From: Methylotetracoccus oryzae
GTDB lineage: Bacteria > Pseudomonadota > Gammaproteobacteria > Methylococcales > Methylococcaceae
Assembly (NCBI RefSeq): GCF_006175985.1
Contig: NZ_SRSH01000015.1
Span: forward strand, 1 to 64,000
Length of the DNA stretch: 64,000 nucleotides
Direction: 5' to 3'
Positions within the stretch are counted from its first letter, which is position 1, and every line of letters begins with the position of its first letter. The notes beneath the pieces were generated by a model, which did not search any database, had not been told where the DNA came from, and saw nothing but the letters and a program-made list of their open reading frames with translations. The position numbers were made by a program, and so were the translations under genes. Shown here piece by piece: positions 38,549 to 48,276 of the stretch.

Positions 38549-40338
38549 GCCGCGGTTCGCCGGTATACGGACTTGCCTTCCTTCAGCGTCTCGACCACCT
38601 GGATGTCAAGGATCTTGTCGGTCTCCACCGTCAGCGGATCGCTGTCGAGGATGACCAGATCGGCGAGCTTGCCGGGGGTTAGTGTGCCTTTGCGATCTTC
38701 CTCCCGAATCTGCCAGGCGGCGTTGATCGTCAGCGCCTTCAGCGATTCCCAGCGGTCGATTCGCTCATCGGGACCGATCACGGTGCCGGCCCGCGAGCGC
38801 CGAGTGACCGCGGACCACATCACGCGCATCGGGTCCATCGGGCAGACGGAGAAGTCGGTGTGATTCGAGCACACGAGCCCTTGAGCGATGGCCGATTTCA
38901 TCGGGCTGATGAAGGCCGCGCGCTCCGGCCCCAGGTTGGCAGTATGCTCTTCGCCCCAGAAGAAGGTATGCATCGTGAAGAAGCTGGGGGAGAAGCCGAG
39001 TTCCGCGTACTTGGGCAACTGGTCCGGACGCATGCACTGGGAGTGGATGATGACCGTGCGCCGGTCCTGGTCCGCGCGAACGCCGGCGAGGCGGGCGGCG
39101 TCGATGATCATGTCGATCGCGGCATCGCCGTTGGCGTGCGTAAACACCTGGATGCCCTTGTCGAAGACGGCCTTCAAGGCCTTGTTGACGACCTCGGGCG
39201 GGAACAGGGGCTGGCCGCGCCAATTCGTCTCGCCGCCGGGACCCGGCGTCAGCAGGGGTTGCGTCCAGAAGGCGGTTTTCCCCTGCGGCGAACCGTCCGT
39301 GGGCGCCTTGACGCCCTGCAGCTTCAGCCGGTTGCGGTAGCTGCCGAAAGCCTTCGGGGCTTCGTCGGGGAGATCCATCGGACCGCCCTTGAAGTCCGGC
39401 GCGTACTCGCGGATCAGCGCGGGCACCTCCAGGATCAGCGGCAAGGACACGATGTCGAGGTAAAGCCGGCCCTCGTCGGCGCCCTTGCGCAGGAACTTGA
39501 GGTCCTTGGCATGCGTCGCGCCTTCCGAGCACGTGGTCACGCCGGCCCGCGCATAGATCTGCTGGGCCGCGTCCAGCGTGTCGAGCAGTTCCGTTTCGCT
39601 GGGCTGCGGCATGTTGGCGAAGATCGGCAGGAAGGCCGTCTCCATGATGAAGCCCGCGGGCTTCTGGGTGCCCGGCACCCGGTTGATGACGCCGCCGGGT
39701 GGGGTCTTGGTCTGCTCGCTGTAGCCCACCTTCGCGAACGCGGCGCTGTTCAGCACGGCGCCATGGTTGGAACTGTGGATCAGCATGACCGGGTTGTCGG
39801 GGAACGCGGGATCCAGCTCGCTGGCCAACAGCTCGCGCCCTTCGGCAAGATTGGAGCGGTCGTAGCCGTAACCGATGATCCAGTCGCCGCGCTTGAGGCC
39901 CTGCTGTTTGACGTGCGCCTGCAAGATCGGCACGAAATCGGCGATCCGTGTCACGGGCCCGACCGGCGGTCCGGACACGTTGGCCCACCGGACGATCTGC
40001 GGCGCGTTCATGAAGTGACCGTGGGAGTCGATGAACGAGGGCATCAGCGTCTTGCCACGCAGATCGATGACCTCGGTTGCACCGGTGCGGGTTTGCATGA
40101 CCTCGTCCAGGCTACCGGCCGCCAGGATCTTCCCGCCGGCGATGGCCACGGCCTCGACGTGGCGATGCCCATCGTCCATCGTCACGATGTTGCCACCGTG
40201 ATAGACGCGCTCCGCGCCGGTTCCCGAGGGCAGCGTGACCGTTCCAGAGCAGGCCGGCAGTTGGCTTGTGACGGCCGCGCCCAGCGCAGTGGTGACTCCG
40301 GTCTTGATGAACCGGCGGCGGTCTATCGCATCGGTCAT
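38545..40338 (-). CDS. Tat-exported amidohydrolase (YtcJ-like)
   Basis: This 597-residue amidohydrolase-3-type protein has the twin-arginine signal DRRRFIKTG (6-14), so it is exported folded, probably with metals already bound. The TIM-barrel HxH is at His106/His108 (DSHGHF). A further conserved His occurs in THANGDAAID, and the C-terminal GKLADLVILDSDPL closes the composite domain. The substrate is unknown; such proteins hydrolyse N-substituted amides and related bonds. It lies between a second amidohydrolase and a CobW GTPase, all on the minus strand. Confidence 0.88.
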   Translation of the reverse strand: MTDAIDRRRFIKTGVTTALGAAVTSQLPACSGTVTLPSGTGAERVYHGGNIVTMDDGHRHVEAVAIAGGKILAAGSLDEVMQTRTGATEVIDLRGKTLMPSFIDSHGHFMNAPQIVRWANVSGPPVGPVTRIADFVPILQAHVKQQGLKRGDWIIGYGYDRSNLAEGRELLASELDPAFPDNPVMLIHSSNHGAVLNSAAFAKVGYSEQTKTPPGGVINRVPGTQKPAGFIMETAFLPIFANMPQPSETELLDTLDAAQQIYARAGVTTCSEGATHAKDLKFLRKGADEGRLYLDIVSLPLILEVPALIREYAPDFKGGPMDLPDEAPKAFGSYRNRLKLQGVKAPTDGSPQGKTAFWTQPLLTPGPGGETNWRGQPLFPPEVVNKALKAVFDKGIQVFTHANGDAAIDMIIDAARLAGVRADQDRRTVIIHSQCMRPDQLPKYAELGFSPSFFTMHTFFWGEEHTANLGPERAAFISPMKSAIAQGLVCSNHTDFSVCPMDPMRVMWSAVTRRSRAGTVIGPDERIDRWESLKALTINAAWQIREEDRKGTLTPGKLADLVILDSDPLTVETDKILDIQVVETLKEGKSVYRRTAA

Positions 40339-40419
40339 GCGTGCTGCTCCTGGTGGTTTAAGGGATCGTGAGTGGTTCGGGTCCGCGCTGGTTTTTGGCG
40401 GGTGGTCGTCCAGAGGCCG

Positions 40420-42357
40420 TCAGTGATCGTGCGTATGGTTCATCAGGTTCGCCACGTGCACCATGGCGGCCTGCGTGACCGCGGCGTCCTGCTTGGCTTG
40501 TGCGCTCGCCGCAACCTTGGCCGGTTTCGTTCCGCTTGGCTTCAGGCCTCCCGGCACCGGCTGCACCCGTCCCTCCAGCATCGTGCCCCAGACCCGTATT
40601 TCCTTTAACTTGTCCAGCGGCACGTCGTACGGGCTCTGGTCCAGCACCGTCAGGTTGGCATCCTTGCCGACTTCAATGGACCCGACCTTGTTCTCCATCC
40701 GGATCGAGTAAGCGGCGTCGAGGGTGATGGCCTTCAACGCGAGGTCGACCGAGACGCGGTGCCGCGGGCCGGCCACCGGCCCTTCGAACGTGGTCCGATT
40801 GACTCCCGCCCATACCAGCTGCAGTGGCTTGGCGGGGGCCATGGGCATATCGGAATGAAAGGACACGGAAATCCCGTCCTTGACGGCATCGCCGAGCGGC
40901 ACCATGTTCTCGGAACGCTCCGGGCCGATGCCGAGCTTCGCATAGCGACCCGCAAGTGCCGTGACATAGTAGGGATTGGCGCTGATGATGCCGCCCAGCT
41001 TGCCCCAGCGTGCGACCTGATCGGGGGTGGCGAAACCGAAGTGCACCAGCACGGTTCGGTGATCCTGCCGCGGCTTGCGCGCCATGGCTTTTTCGAGGTT
41101 GTCCAGCAGCACATCCATACCGGCATCGCCGTTGTTGTGGATGTGGATCTGGTAGCCGGCATCCCAGTAATTCTGGAAGGCGTGGGTGAACAGGGGCGGG
41201 TCCATGATCCAGGCGCCGTGGTGTCCGTCGGTATACCCGTCCTTCATCTGCATGAGCTGGCTGTAGATGGCACCGTCGGAGAGCAGCTTGGTCTGCTTCG
41301 GTAGAAAGAAGGTGCGGCCCCTGCCCCAATTCATCACCTGCTCCGTGTCCGCGACCAGGGCGGCGCCATCGGCGGGGTTACGCGCGGCGAAGGTCTTGCC
41401 GTCGGCGATGAAGCAATGGTTGAACGGGGTGGCATCGTCGCTGTAGACCGCGTTGATGGCCTCCTGCAGGGGCTTCGAGAAGAAGCCGCCCGGCTCGCAG
41501 GCCAGGGTAATGCCGTTGCGATGGTAATAGACCTCGGTGAATTCCAGACCCTTGCGAAACTGCTCGGGCGAGGCCAGCACCGGCGCCAGTTTACCGAGGA
41601 TCGCGATGGCGCCCTGTTCGAAGAAATGGCCCTTGGCCAGGCTCGCCTGTTGTTGCGCACTCGCCGGCATGCCGTCGATGAACGCCTGGTCGATACCGAC
41701 CAGCTTGAGTGCGGCGCTGTTCAGGTAGAACTCGTGGCAGGAACGGTGCCACACGATCACCGGGAGCTTGGGCGCCAATTGGTCGAGTAGCGCCCGCGAC
41801 ATGCCGTTGCCGTGAAAGTACTGGTGGAAGCCCCAGGTGATGAACGGCTTCCGTTTGTCCGGGTGCGCCGCCAACGCCTTCTTCAGACGGGCCATGTACG
41901 TCTGCTCATCCCGGGTGGCCGGGGAGAAGCCGTCGATCGCGTCCCAGTCCTCGATGGAGATCACCTTGGTGTTCATCGTCAGCGCTGCCAGCACCGGGTG
42001 GACGTGCTGCTCGACGAAACCCGCGGTCACCACCCTGTCGCTGAAGGTAGTGTCGATCTTCGCGCTCGGACCCGCCGCCGCCACGACCTGATCGCGGCTA
42101 CCGACCGCCGTGAAGCGCCCGTCCTTGACGGCAATCGCCTGGACCCTGGGCTGGTTCGGGTTCATGGTGATGAACTCGCGCGCCACGTAGACGCGAGTCG
42201 GACTACCCTGGTCAACGATCCGGCCGGCCAATTCCTGCAGGGAAAAGTCCGCGGTGGTTTCGCCGCCTGCTGCGGGCGCTTCCCCGGCCAGCAAGAACGC
42301 GCTGAAAAGGGTCACGGCGAGCAGCGGTGACGGCTTGGATTGATAGCTATCACTCAT
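40420..42357 (-). CDS. Exported amidohydrolase with His-rich tail
   Basis: This 645-residue paralogue of the next gene has a Sec-type signal peptide (about 10-30), an amidohydrolase-3 barrel with HxH at His118/His120 (EQHVHP), a barrel histidine in HIHNNGDAGMD, and the composite C-terminal motif GSIEVGKDANLTVLD. The C-terminus ends in HTHDH, a plausible metal-handling tail. It is the first gene of the minus-strand cluster; 81 bases separate it from the second amidohydrolase. The two enzymes use different export routes (Sec versus Tat). The substrate is unknown. Confidence 0.87.
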   Translation of the reverse strand: MSDSYQSKPSPLLAVTLFSAFLLAGEAPAAGGETTADFSLQELAGRIVDQGSPTRVYVAREFITMNPNQPRVQAIAVKDGRFTAVGSRDQVVAAAGPSAKIDTTFSDRVVTAGFVEQHVHPVLAALTMNTKVISIEDWDAIDGFSPATRDEQTYMARLKKALAAHPDKRKPFITWGFHQYFHGNGMSRALLDQLAPKLPVIVWHRSCHEFYLNSAALKLVGIDQAFIDGMPASAQQQASLAKGHFFEQGAIAILGKLAPVLASPEQFRKGLEFTEVYYHRNGITLACEPGGFFSKPLQEAINAVYSDDATPFNHCFIADGKTFAARNPADGAALVADTEQVMNWGRGRTFFLPKQTKLLSDGAIYSQLMQMKDGYTDGHHGAWIMDPPLFTHAFQNYWDAGYQIHIHNNGDAGMDVLLDNLEKAMARKPRQDHRTVLVHFGFATPDQVARWGKLGGIISANPYYVTALAGRYAKLGIGPERSENMVPLGDAVKDGISVSFHSDMPMAPAKPLQLVWAGVNRTTFEGPVAGPRHRVSVDLALKAITLDAAYSIRMENKVGSIEVGKDANLTVLDQSPYDVPLDKLKEIRVWGTMLEGRVQPVPGGLKPSGTKPAKVAASAQAKQDAAVTQAAMVHVANLMNHTHDH

Positions 42358-42536
42358 GTCAGTGCTCCAGGAATATTTTGGGAAGGTTGAAAACGATTGT
42401 CGGTGAGTCGGGTGCCCATACGGGTCATGCTACTGGAGGGTCCAAGCCGACTCCATCGTCCCGTCGCCATATGTCAGCGGCTGGTTGCCCTGATGATCGA
42501 CGGCAATTGTGGAGGCAGTTGGGACCGAGCCTGCGT

Positions 42537-42640
42537 TACCGGCTGATGAGATCCGCGCCTTCGCAGTTCGGTATCGACGACAGGGAGCGGCGGCCGCGCC
42601 ACACCGAGGTGCGGGAAGGCGTGCGATCGCCGGAATCGCC
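42537..42640 (+). pseudogene. Relic of an EVE-domain gene
   Basis: The plus-strand translation reads LRYRLMRSAPSQFGIDD followed by RERRPRHTEVREGVRSPE. This aligns residue for residue with the start of the intact EVE protein (MRYWLMKSEPTEFSIDD, then LEQRPNQTEPWDGVRNYQ). Similarity ends there, and the frame continues into the 3' end of ilvA. It is a short remnant of a second EVE copy. Confidence 0.7.
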
Positions 42641-42675
42641 GCCGGGGCGGTCCGACGGTGTCCCGGGTCGCGAAT

Positions 42676-44208
42676 TCAGCGGCGCGCGTTGCCGCCCGCA
42701 AAGAGGCGGTAGGCGGGATTGACCGTCTCGTCCGCATAGGCGTAGCCGGTCGCGTCGAGGAACTCGCGGAATGCCCGGTGTTCCGCCTTGGGAACTTGCA
42801 GGCCCATCAGCACGCGGCCGTATGCCGCGCCGTGGTTGCGGTAATGGAACAGGCTGATGTTCCAGCGCCCGCTCAGCAATGACAGGAAGTTCAACAGCGC
42901 GCCGGGCCGCTCTGGGAATTCGAAGCGGTAGATCACTTCATTCAGCAGGCGCGGTGCGTGTCCGCCGACCATATAGCGGATATGCTCGACGGCGAGTTCG
43001 TTGTCGGTCATGTCGGTCACCGCGAAGCCCCGGGCGCGCAGTTCGTCGATGAGCCGTTCGCGGTCGCCGCCGCTGGGCGCGATCGCGATGCCGGCGAAGA
43101 CGTGGGCCTCGTGCTCGTCGAAATAGCGGTAGTTGAATTCGGTGACGCTGCGGCGGCCCAGGGTGCTACAGAAATCGAGGAAGCTGCCCGGGCGCTCGGG
43201 GATCGTGACGGCGAGCAGCATCTCGCGGCGCTCGCCGACCTGGGCGCGTTCGGCCACGTGGCGCAGCCGGTCGAAATTGATGTTGGCGCCGCTCTCGATC
43301 GCGATCAGCGTCTGATCGCGGAATCCCGTCTGTTCCGCGTACTTCTTCAGCCCGGCGATGCCCAGCGCGCCGGCCGGTTCGGCGATCGAGCGCGTATCGT
43401 CGAAGATGTCCTTGATCGCGGCGCAGATCTCGTCGGTGGTGACCGTGATGACGTCATCGACGCAGTGCTGGGCGACGTGGAAGGTTTCCTTGCCGATCTG
43501 CCGCACGGCGACGCCGTCGGCGAACAGACCGACCTGCTTCAGCATGACGCGACGGCGCGCCTTCATCGCGCGGTGCAGGCAGTCGGCATCCTCGGGTTCG
43601 ACGCCGATGATGCGCGTGTCGGGCCGGACGAATTTCACGTAAGCCGCGATGCCGGCGATCAGGCCCCCGCCGCCGACCGGTACGAAGATCGCGTGGATGT
43701 CGCCGGGATGCTGGCGCAGGATCTCCATGCCGACCGTGCCTTGCCCCGCGATCACATCGGGATCGTCGTAGGGGTGGACGAAGGTCAGACGGTCGCGCTC
43801 GGCGAGTTGCAGGGCGTGTTCGCAGGCTTCGTCGTAGGCATCCCCGAACAGGACGGTCTCGGCGCCATGGCTCCGGACCGCGGCAATCTTGATCCCCGGC
43901 GTGGTGCAGGGCATCACGATCCGCGCGCGAATGCCGAGCTTGCGCGCGGCCAGTGCAACACCCTGCGCGTGGTTGCCGGCCGAGGCGGCGATCACGCCGG
44001 CTGCCCGTGCGTCCGGATCGAGCTGCGCCATCTTGTTGTAGGCGCCGCGCAGCTTGAACGAGAAGACCGCCTGTAGGTCCTCGCGTTTGATCAGCACCCG
44101 GTTGGCGTAGCGTTCGGACAGCGCCGGCGCGGGATCCAGCGGCGACTCGACGGCGACCTCGTAGACGCGCGCGCGCAGGATGCGCTCGATGTAGGGTTGC
44201 AGATTCAT
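42676..44208 (-). CDS. ilvA: Threonine ammonia-lyase, biosynthetic
   Basis: This 510-residue PLP enzyme deaminates threonine to 2-oxobutanoate, the first step of isoleucine synthesis. The PLP lysine is Lys52 in SFKLRGA, and the phosphate-binding glycine loop is [10 protein letters not shown]. Two ACT-like regulatory repeats occupy the C-terminal third (about 330-505; [10 protein letters not shown] and [10 protein letters not shown]), as in the isoleucine-inhibited biosynthetic form. It is divergent from rpiA across a 119-base spacer, an arrangement common in gammaproteobacteria. Confidence 0.95.
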   Translation of the reverse strand: MNLQPYIERILRARVYEVAVESPLDPAPALSERYANRVLIKREDLQAVFSFKLRGAYNKMAQLDPDARAAGVIAASAGNHAQGVALAARKLGIRARIVMPCTTPGIKIAAVRSHGAETVLFGDAYDEACEHALQLAERDRLTFVHPYDDPDVIAGQGTVGMEILRQHPGDIHAIFVPVGGGGLIAGIAAYVKFVRPDTRIIGVEPEDADCLHRAMKARRRVMLKQVGLFADGVAVRQIGKETFHVAQHCVDDVITVTTDEICAAIKDIFDDTRSIAEPAGALGIAGLKKYAEQTGFRDQTLIAIESGANINFDRLRHVAERAQVGERREMLLAVTIPERPGSFLDFCSTLGRRSVTEFNYRYFDEHEAHVFAGIAIAPSGGDRERLIDELRARGFAVTDMTDNELAVEHIRYMVGGHAPRLLNEVIYRFEFPERPGALLNFLSLLSGRWNISLFHYRNHGAAYGRVLMGLQVPKAEHRAFREFLDATGYAYADETVNPAYRLFAGGNARR

Positions 44209-44327
44209 TGCGGCCGGCGGCCGCCGTCGATCATGAAGTGTGGCGTTCGGGTCGCCACATGACAGTTAGGGGCTCTACCAAGTATGATCTTGCGCGATTC
44301 ATACCAGTCCAACCAAAGGATGCACAC

Positions 44328-44984
44328 ATGACGCCCGATGAACTCAAGAGAAAGGTCGCTGAAGCCGTAGTCGATTACGTCAAGGACATTCCCGTCATTG
44401 GCGTCGGCACCGGTTCCACGGTCAACCATTTTATTGAACTGATGGCCGGCTTCAAAGGCAAGATCGACGGCGCCGTGTCCAGCTCCGAGGGGACCAGCGC
44501 GCGGCTCAAGCAGGCCGGCATTCCGGTGCTCGACCTGAACGACGTCGGCACGCTGGAGATCTACATCGACGGCGCGGACGAAATCAATCCGGCGATGCAG
44601 ATGATCAAGGGCGGCGGTGCCGCGCTGACGCGCGAGAAGATCGTCGCGGCAGCCAGCAAGAAATTCATCTGCATCGCCGACGAGAGCAAGCAGGTGGACG
44701 TGCTCGGCAAGTTCCCGCTGCCGATCGAAGTCATCCCGATGGCGCGCAGCTACGTCGCGCGGCAGATGGTTGCGATGGGCGGCCGTCCGGTCTGGCGCGA
44801 GAACTGCGTGACCGACAACGGCAACCAGATCATCGACGTGCACGGCCTCAACCTCGTCGATCCGCTGTCGATGGAGAAGGCGATCAACGACATCCCCGGC
44901 GTGGTCTGCGTCGGCATCTTTGCGCTGCAGCCCGCCCACATGGCGCTGCTCGGCACGCCGAGCGGAGTCAAAGTCATCGGCTGA
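44328..44984 (+). CDS. rpiA: Ribose-5-phosphate isomerase A
   Basis: This 218-residue enzyme interconverts ribose 5-phosphate and ribulose 5-phosphate in the pentose phosphate pathway. Conserved blocks are present: the phosphate-binding [18 protein letters not shown], the catalytic-Asp segment [10 protein letters not shown], and [11 protein letters not shown] with the catalytic Glu. AAAGGA lies 7 bases upstream of the ATG. The length is normal for the family. Confidence 0.96.
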   Translation: MTPDELKRKVAEAVVDYVKDIPVIGVGTGSTVNHFIELMAGFKGKIDGAVSSSEGTSARLKQAGIPVLDLNDVGTLEIYIDGADEINPAMQMIKGGGAALTREKIVAAASKKFICIADESKQVDVLGKFPLPIEVIPMARSYVARQMVAMGGRPVWRENCVTDNGNQIIDVHGLNLVDPLSMEKAINDIPGVVCVGIFALQPAHMALLGTPSGVKVIG

Positions 44985-45054
44985 CCCTGCCTCTGCGGAG
45001 TCGTCCTCACCGGTCGTGCCGCACCCGCGGCGCGGCGCGGCGGGACCACTCCCC

Positions 45055-45510
45055 TCAGCGTGACCGTCGCGGGTCGTGCAGGTGGAGGCGCTCCGCGTAC
45101 TCCAGCACCCGCAACTGCGCGAGCGCCTTGACCAGTTGCAACTGGGCTTCGTCGCGATCCTTGAACAGCGGATTGCGCTTCAGGATCGATTCCGCACGCC
45201 GCTTCGCCGCCAACGCAGCGGTTTCGTCTATCTCCTCCGAGCGCAGCATCTGATCCGCCAGCACGGTCACGGCCGTGCGCTGCACTTCCATGAATCCGCC
45301 CGACACGAAGTAGACCTCTTCGTGGCCTTGTTCCGTTTGCAGCCGGACTGCCCCCGGTTTCAATCGGGTCAGCAGCGGCGCATGCCCATACAGAATGCAT
45401 ACCTCGCCCAGGGCAGCAGGCGCCACGAGCTTGGTACAGGGGCCGGAATAGATCAGGCGGGCTACATCGGCGATTTCGACGTCGACACAACGGCCGGGCG
45501 ACTGGCTCAT
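45055..45510 (-). CDS. Stand-alone ATP synthase epsilon-subunit homologue
   Basis: This 151-residue homologue of the F1 epsilon subunit has an N-terminal beta-sandwich (VDVEIADVARLIYSG...GEVCILYGHAPLL and VYFVSGGFMEV, about 8-88) and a C-terminal helical hairpin (about 90-140). The C-terminal helices can inhibit F1. No other atp genes are nearby. Its ATG overlaps the stop of the cytidylate-kinase-like gene by 4 bases, so it is translationally coupled. It may be a second epsilon copy or one split from the main operon; this window cannot say whether another exists. Confidence 0.85.
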   Translation of the reverse strand: MSQSPGRCVDVEIADVARLIYSGPCTKLVAPAALGEVCILYGHAPLLTRLKPGAVRLQTEQGHEEVYFVSGGFMEVQRTAVTVLADQMLRSEEIDETAALAAKRRAESILKRNPLFKDRDEAQLQLVKALAQLRVLEYAERLHLHDPRRSR

Positions 45511-46229
45511 TTCGTGGGCGCTGCCTCGAACAGGTGGTAGCCGGCGGCGCGCAACGCCATCAGGATGACCGGGGCGGCCTGTTCCGGCGGAATCTGGTCG
45601 GTGTTCAAGACCAGATCGAAGTTTTCGGCATTGTTGAGCGACACCTGGCGGTCGTGGTCCCCGAACAGCTTCTTGATCGACTGGTGCCGCTGCGAGTTAA
45701 CTTCGAGTACCTGCTTTTCGGCCGCGCGGCGGCTGGCTCCGGTTTCGGCCATCACGCGCTGGACACAGGTTTCGAGCGGCGCAATCACGCGAATGCGGAA
45801 CGCCTTTTCGCCGTTCAGAATCAGATGGGCCCCGCGTCCGATCAGAATCGCGTCCTTTTTGGCCAGATCCTTCACGACGTCGTAGAGGTACTTTCGGTAG
45901 TGTGCGATATGGTTCGCGGCGCCGGTCAGCATGCTGGAGATCGCGGCCGTGATACCGGACGTCACCTGCTCGTCATGCAGTTCAACATGAAACTCGGAGG
46001 TTTTCGACCGCTCCGCGATCAAACGGAGTATTTCACGGTCGTAGAGCGGGATGCCGAGGCATTCCGACAAGGCGTTGCCGATGAGTTCGCCGCCAGCTCC
46101 GAAGTCGCGCGAGATCGTGATGACGACTTGTGCGTGGTGCGGGTGCGCGGCATCGCCGCGATAGTGATTGGCTTCGTATTCCTTCGCCAGGATCGCCTTC
46201 AGGAAGGCGTAGCAGTCGGTATTCGGCAT
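45507..46229 (-). CDS. Cytidylate-kinase-like family protein
   Basis: This 240-residue P-loop protein resembles the cytidylate_kin2 family. A glycine-rich loop SRDFGAGGELIG replaces the classical GKST Walker A, and a LIGRGAHLIL strand and an IRVIAPLETCVQRVM stretch follow. Substrate specificity is untested for the family. A GGGAGAG ribosome site supports the start at 46229. It directly precedes and overlaps the epsilon-like gene, hinting at a link between nucleotide state and ATP synthase. Confidence 0.78.
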   Translation of the reverse strand: MPNTDCYAFLKAILAKEYEANHYRGDAAHPHHAQVVITISRDFGAGGELIGNALSECLGIPLYDREILRLIAERSKTSEFHVELHDEQVTSGITAAISSMLTGAANHIAHYRKYLYDVVKDLAKKDAILIGRGAHLILNGEKAFRIRVIAPLETCVQRVMAETGASRRAAEKQVLEVNSQRHQSIKKLFGDHDRQVSLNNAENFDLVLNTDQIPPEQAAPVILMALRAAGYHLFEAAPTK

Positions 46230-46486
46230 GCGATCTCTCCCGCGAGAATCGGGATGGCGAAGGTACTTGAGCCCCAGCCCGATGGGCTGCGCTTCCGACC
46301 GTCGCTCCGAGGGCGACACATCCGTGCCATTGTGAGGTTGTCGTGCACGCGGCCCGAAGGCTACATGCGGGTCTCATTATGGACGAAGGACCCAGGCTCC
46401 GCTATCCCCCGGGGCCATCGCCATCGATTCGGGGGGAGGTTCCGCGCCGCGTATTCGGGAACCCCCGGAAGGCGTCCGCTGCGGGA

Positions 46487-46684
46487 TCAGTCCGCGGGTT
46501 TCCGGTCGGCGGCCCGACTCTTGTCGGCCAGGCTGCGGTCGAGGGACCAATTGATGATGAAGCCCAGCGTGAAGGCGAGGAGGGCGCCGAACATCAACGG
46601 GCCGGCGAACGGAATCTCATGCGGGTCGTTCAGCTTGAAGCCGATCAATGTCGACAACCAGTCCAGGATCAAGCCCATCGTCAT
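46487..46684 (-). CDS. Small one-pass membrane protein
   Basis: This 65-residue protein has one hydrophobic helix (PLMFGALLAFTLGFIINWSL) and a basic C-terminal tail (RSLADKSRAADRK). The N-terminal half may be partly membrane-associated. A GGAG ribosome site is close to the ATG at 46684; the ATG at 46678 is an alternative. No family was recognised. It follows the Crp/Fnr gene on the same strand. Confidence 0.55.
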   Translation of the reverse strand: MTMGLILDWLSTLIGFKLNDPHEIPFAGPLMFGALLAFTLGFIINWSLDRSLADKSRAADRKPAD

Positions 46685-46824
46685 GTCTCCGAGATGAAAA
46701 GTGCACCGGGTGGCTGCCGCGCGGGTGTTCCGCGCGGAGCCGTCGACACGGCTTTCGGGCCGTGTTGAGCGGGATAGTGCACCTGTCCACTCAGGCTTTC
46801 AGTGATCGAGTCACAATGGGGTCG

Positions 46825-47490
46825 TCAGGGCAGCTGGACGGACGCGCGGAGAGCCGTGGGATCGCGTACTTCGATAGAGCCGCGGCCCAGTCGGATCCAG
46901 CCTTGGTGCTCGAGACGCTTGAGGTGGCGGGATACCACTTCGCGGGCGGTACCCAACTCGTCGGCGAGTTCCTGATGGGTTCGTGTCACGCGCATCTGTC
47001 CGTCGGCCAACAGGGTCTGTACCAGCCGCTCGCCGATGTCGCCAAAAACGACGTCCGATAGGCGGCCCATGACTGCTGCGAGGCTGGCGGCGAAACTGCG
47101 GAAAATATGGCAGCGCAGTGCGGGCGACTGGTCGATGGCCTCGCGGAACGTGTCGCGCGGCATCAGGAGTGCGGTGGTCGCGGCCTGCGCGACGCCTTCG
47201 GCCGGATACAACGTGTCGCTGAGCAGACAGGAAGTCGTCAGGACGCAGGAGCCGCCCGATCCGACGTGATACAGCACGATCTGACGGCCGAGTTCCGACA
47301 GCACTTGGCAGCGAATCACGCCTTCGGTCACGAAGGCGTAGCCGCGGCATGGCGAACCGGGATAGAAGACCTGCTGGCCCGCCCTAAGTTGCATGAGCGT
47401 GGTTCGCTGTAATGCCTTTTCGAGCGGTGGATCCGGCCGTTCGAACAGGGCCGGAAAGTGCGCGATGAGGAGTTCTCGGTGATCTGGCAT
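46825..47490 (-). CDS. Crp/Fnr family regulator
   Basis: This 221-residue protein has an N-terminal cNMP-binding-like jelly roll (about 20-125) and a C-terminal winged helix (about 145-215) with the HTH segment HQELADELGTAREVVSRHLKRL. The N-terminal cluster cysteines of Fnr are absent; cysteines occur in SPCRGY, IRCQV and GSCVLTTSCLL, a non-Fnr pattern. It is probably a redox- or ligand-responsive regulator of a Dnr/FixK-like or unclassified branch. GGAGG precedes the ATG at 47490. Confidence 0.88.
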   Translation of the reverse strand: MPDHRELLIAHFPALFERPDPPLEKALQRTTLMQLRAGQQVFYPGSPCRGYAFVTEGVIRCQVLSELGRQIVLYHVGSGGSCVLTTSCLLSDTLYPAEGVAQAATTALLMPRDTFREAIDQSPALRCHIFRSFAASLAAVMGRLSDVVFGDIGERLVQTLLADGQMRVTRTHQELADELGTAREVVSRHLKRLEHQGWIRLGRGSIEVRDPTALRASVQLP

Positions 47491-47579
47491 GAGGCCTCCG
47501 GGGGCGTCCACCTACGCCGGTTGTCGGGTCTGGGGCTTTGCGCCATGCATCCGGCCTGCAGTGGCCGGCTGCTTCCGAG

Positions 47580-48188
47580 CTAGCCTCCTGGCTTGAGTTG
47601 CGCGACCAGCGCGCGCAACGCCTGTCCGCGATGGCTCAGACGGTTCTTTTCGGTCGCATCCAGTTCCGCCGCGGTCCGTCCGGATGCGTCGACGAGGAAC
47701 ACCGGATCATAGCCGAAGCCCGAGGCGCCGCGTGCCGCGGTCGCGATGCGCCCTTCCCAGCGACCGTGGGCGATCAGCGGGCTGGGATCGCGGGCATGCC
47801 GCAGCAGTACGATCACGCAGTGGAAGCGGGCGGAGCGCTGGTCTTCGGGTACCGAGGCCATCGCCGCCAGCAATTTGTCGACGTTGTCGCGATCGGACGC
47901 TTGCCGCCCGGCATAGTAGGCGGAGTCCACGCCCGGAGCGCCGCCCAGGGCATCGACGGCCAGGCCGGAATCGTCGGCGATGGCGGGCAGGCCGCTCTGT
48001 TCAGCGGCGTGGCGGGCCTTTAGAATCGCGTTTTCAATGAACGTCAGGCCGGTTTCCTCCGCCTCGGCGACGCGGAATTCGGACTGGGGAACGATTTCGT
48101 AGCCCGTGCCGGACAGCAGTGCGCACAGTTCGCGGATCTTGCCGGCATTGTTGCTGGCGAGCACCAGGCGCGACCCGCTGACGCTCAT
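47580..48188 (-). CDS. rdgB: XTP/dITP diphosphohydrolase
   Basis: This 202-residue HAM1/RdgB enzyme hydrolyses non-canonical purine triphosphates (XTP, ITP, dITP) to prevent their incorporation. The family motifs are present: N-terminal [20 protein letters not shown], the metal-binding [12 protein letters not shown], and the C-terminal GFGYDPVF and SHRGQAL. It lies 88 bases downstream of rph in the same orientation, the usual rph-rdgB pairing. Confidence 0.95.
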   Translation of the reverse strand: MSVSGSRLVLASNNAGKIRELCALLSGTGYEIVPQSEFRVAEAEETGLTFIENAILKARHAAEQSGLPAIADDSGLAVDALGGAPGVDSAYYAGRQASDRDNVDKLLAAMASVPEDQRSARFHCVIVLLRHARDPSPLIAHGRWEGRIATAARGASGFGYDPVFLVDASGRTAAELDATEKNRLSHRGQALRALVAQLKPGG

Positions 48189-48276
48189 GACCGGCCTCCC
48201 GGCGCGTCGCCGGCAACCGTGCCCAGCACCCGGATTGCCGCACGCTGACGGCCTGTTGACGGAGGGGAGGCCGGCA

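Noticed and set aside
38860-40371. 503-codon plus-strand frame across the amidohydrolase gene
   Set aside because: The opposite frame has a Tat signal and HxH motif; this one has no domain and is a GC-driven shadow.
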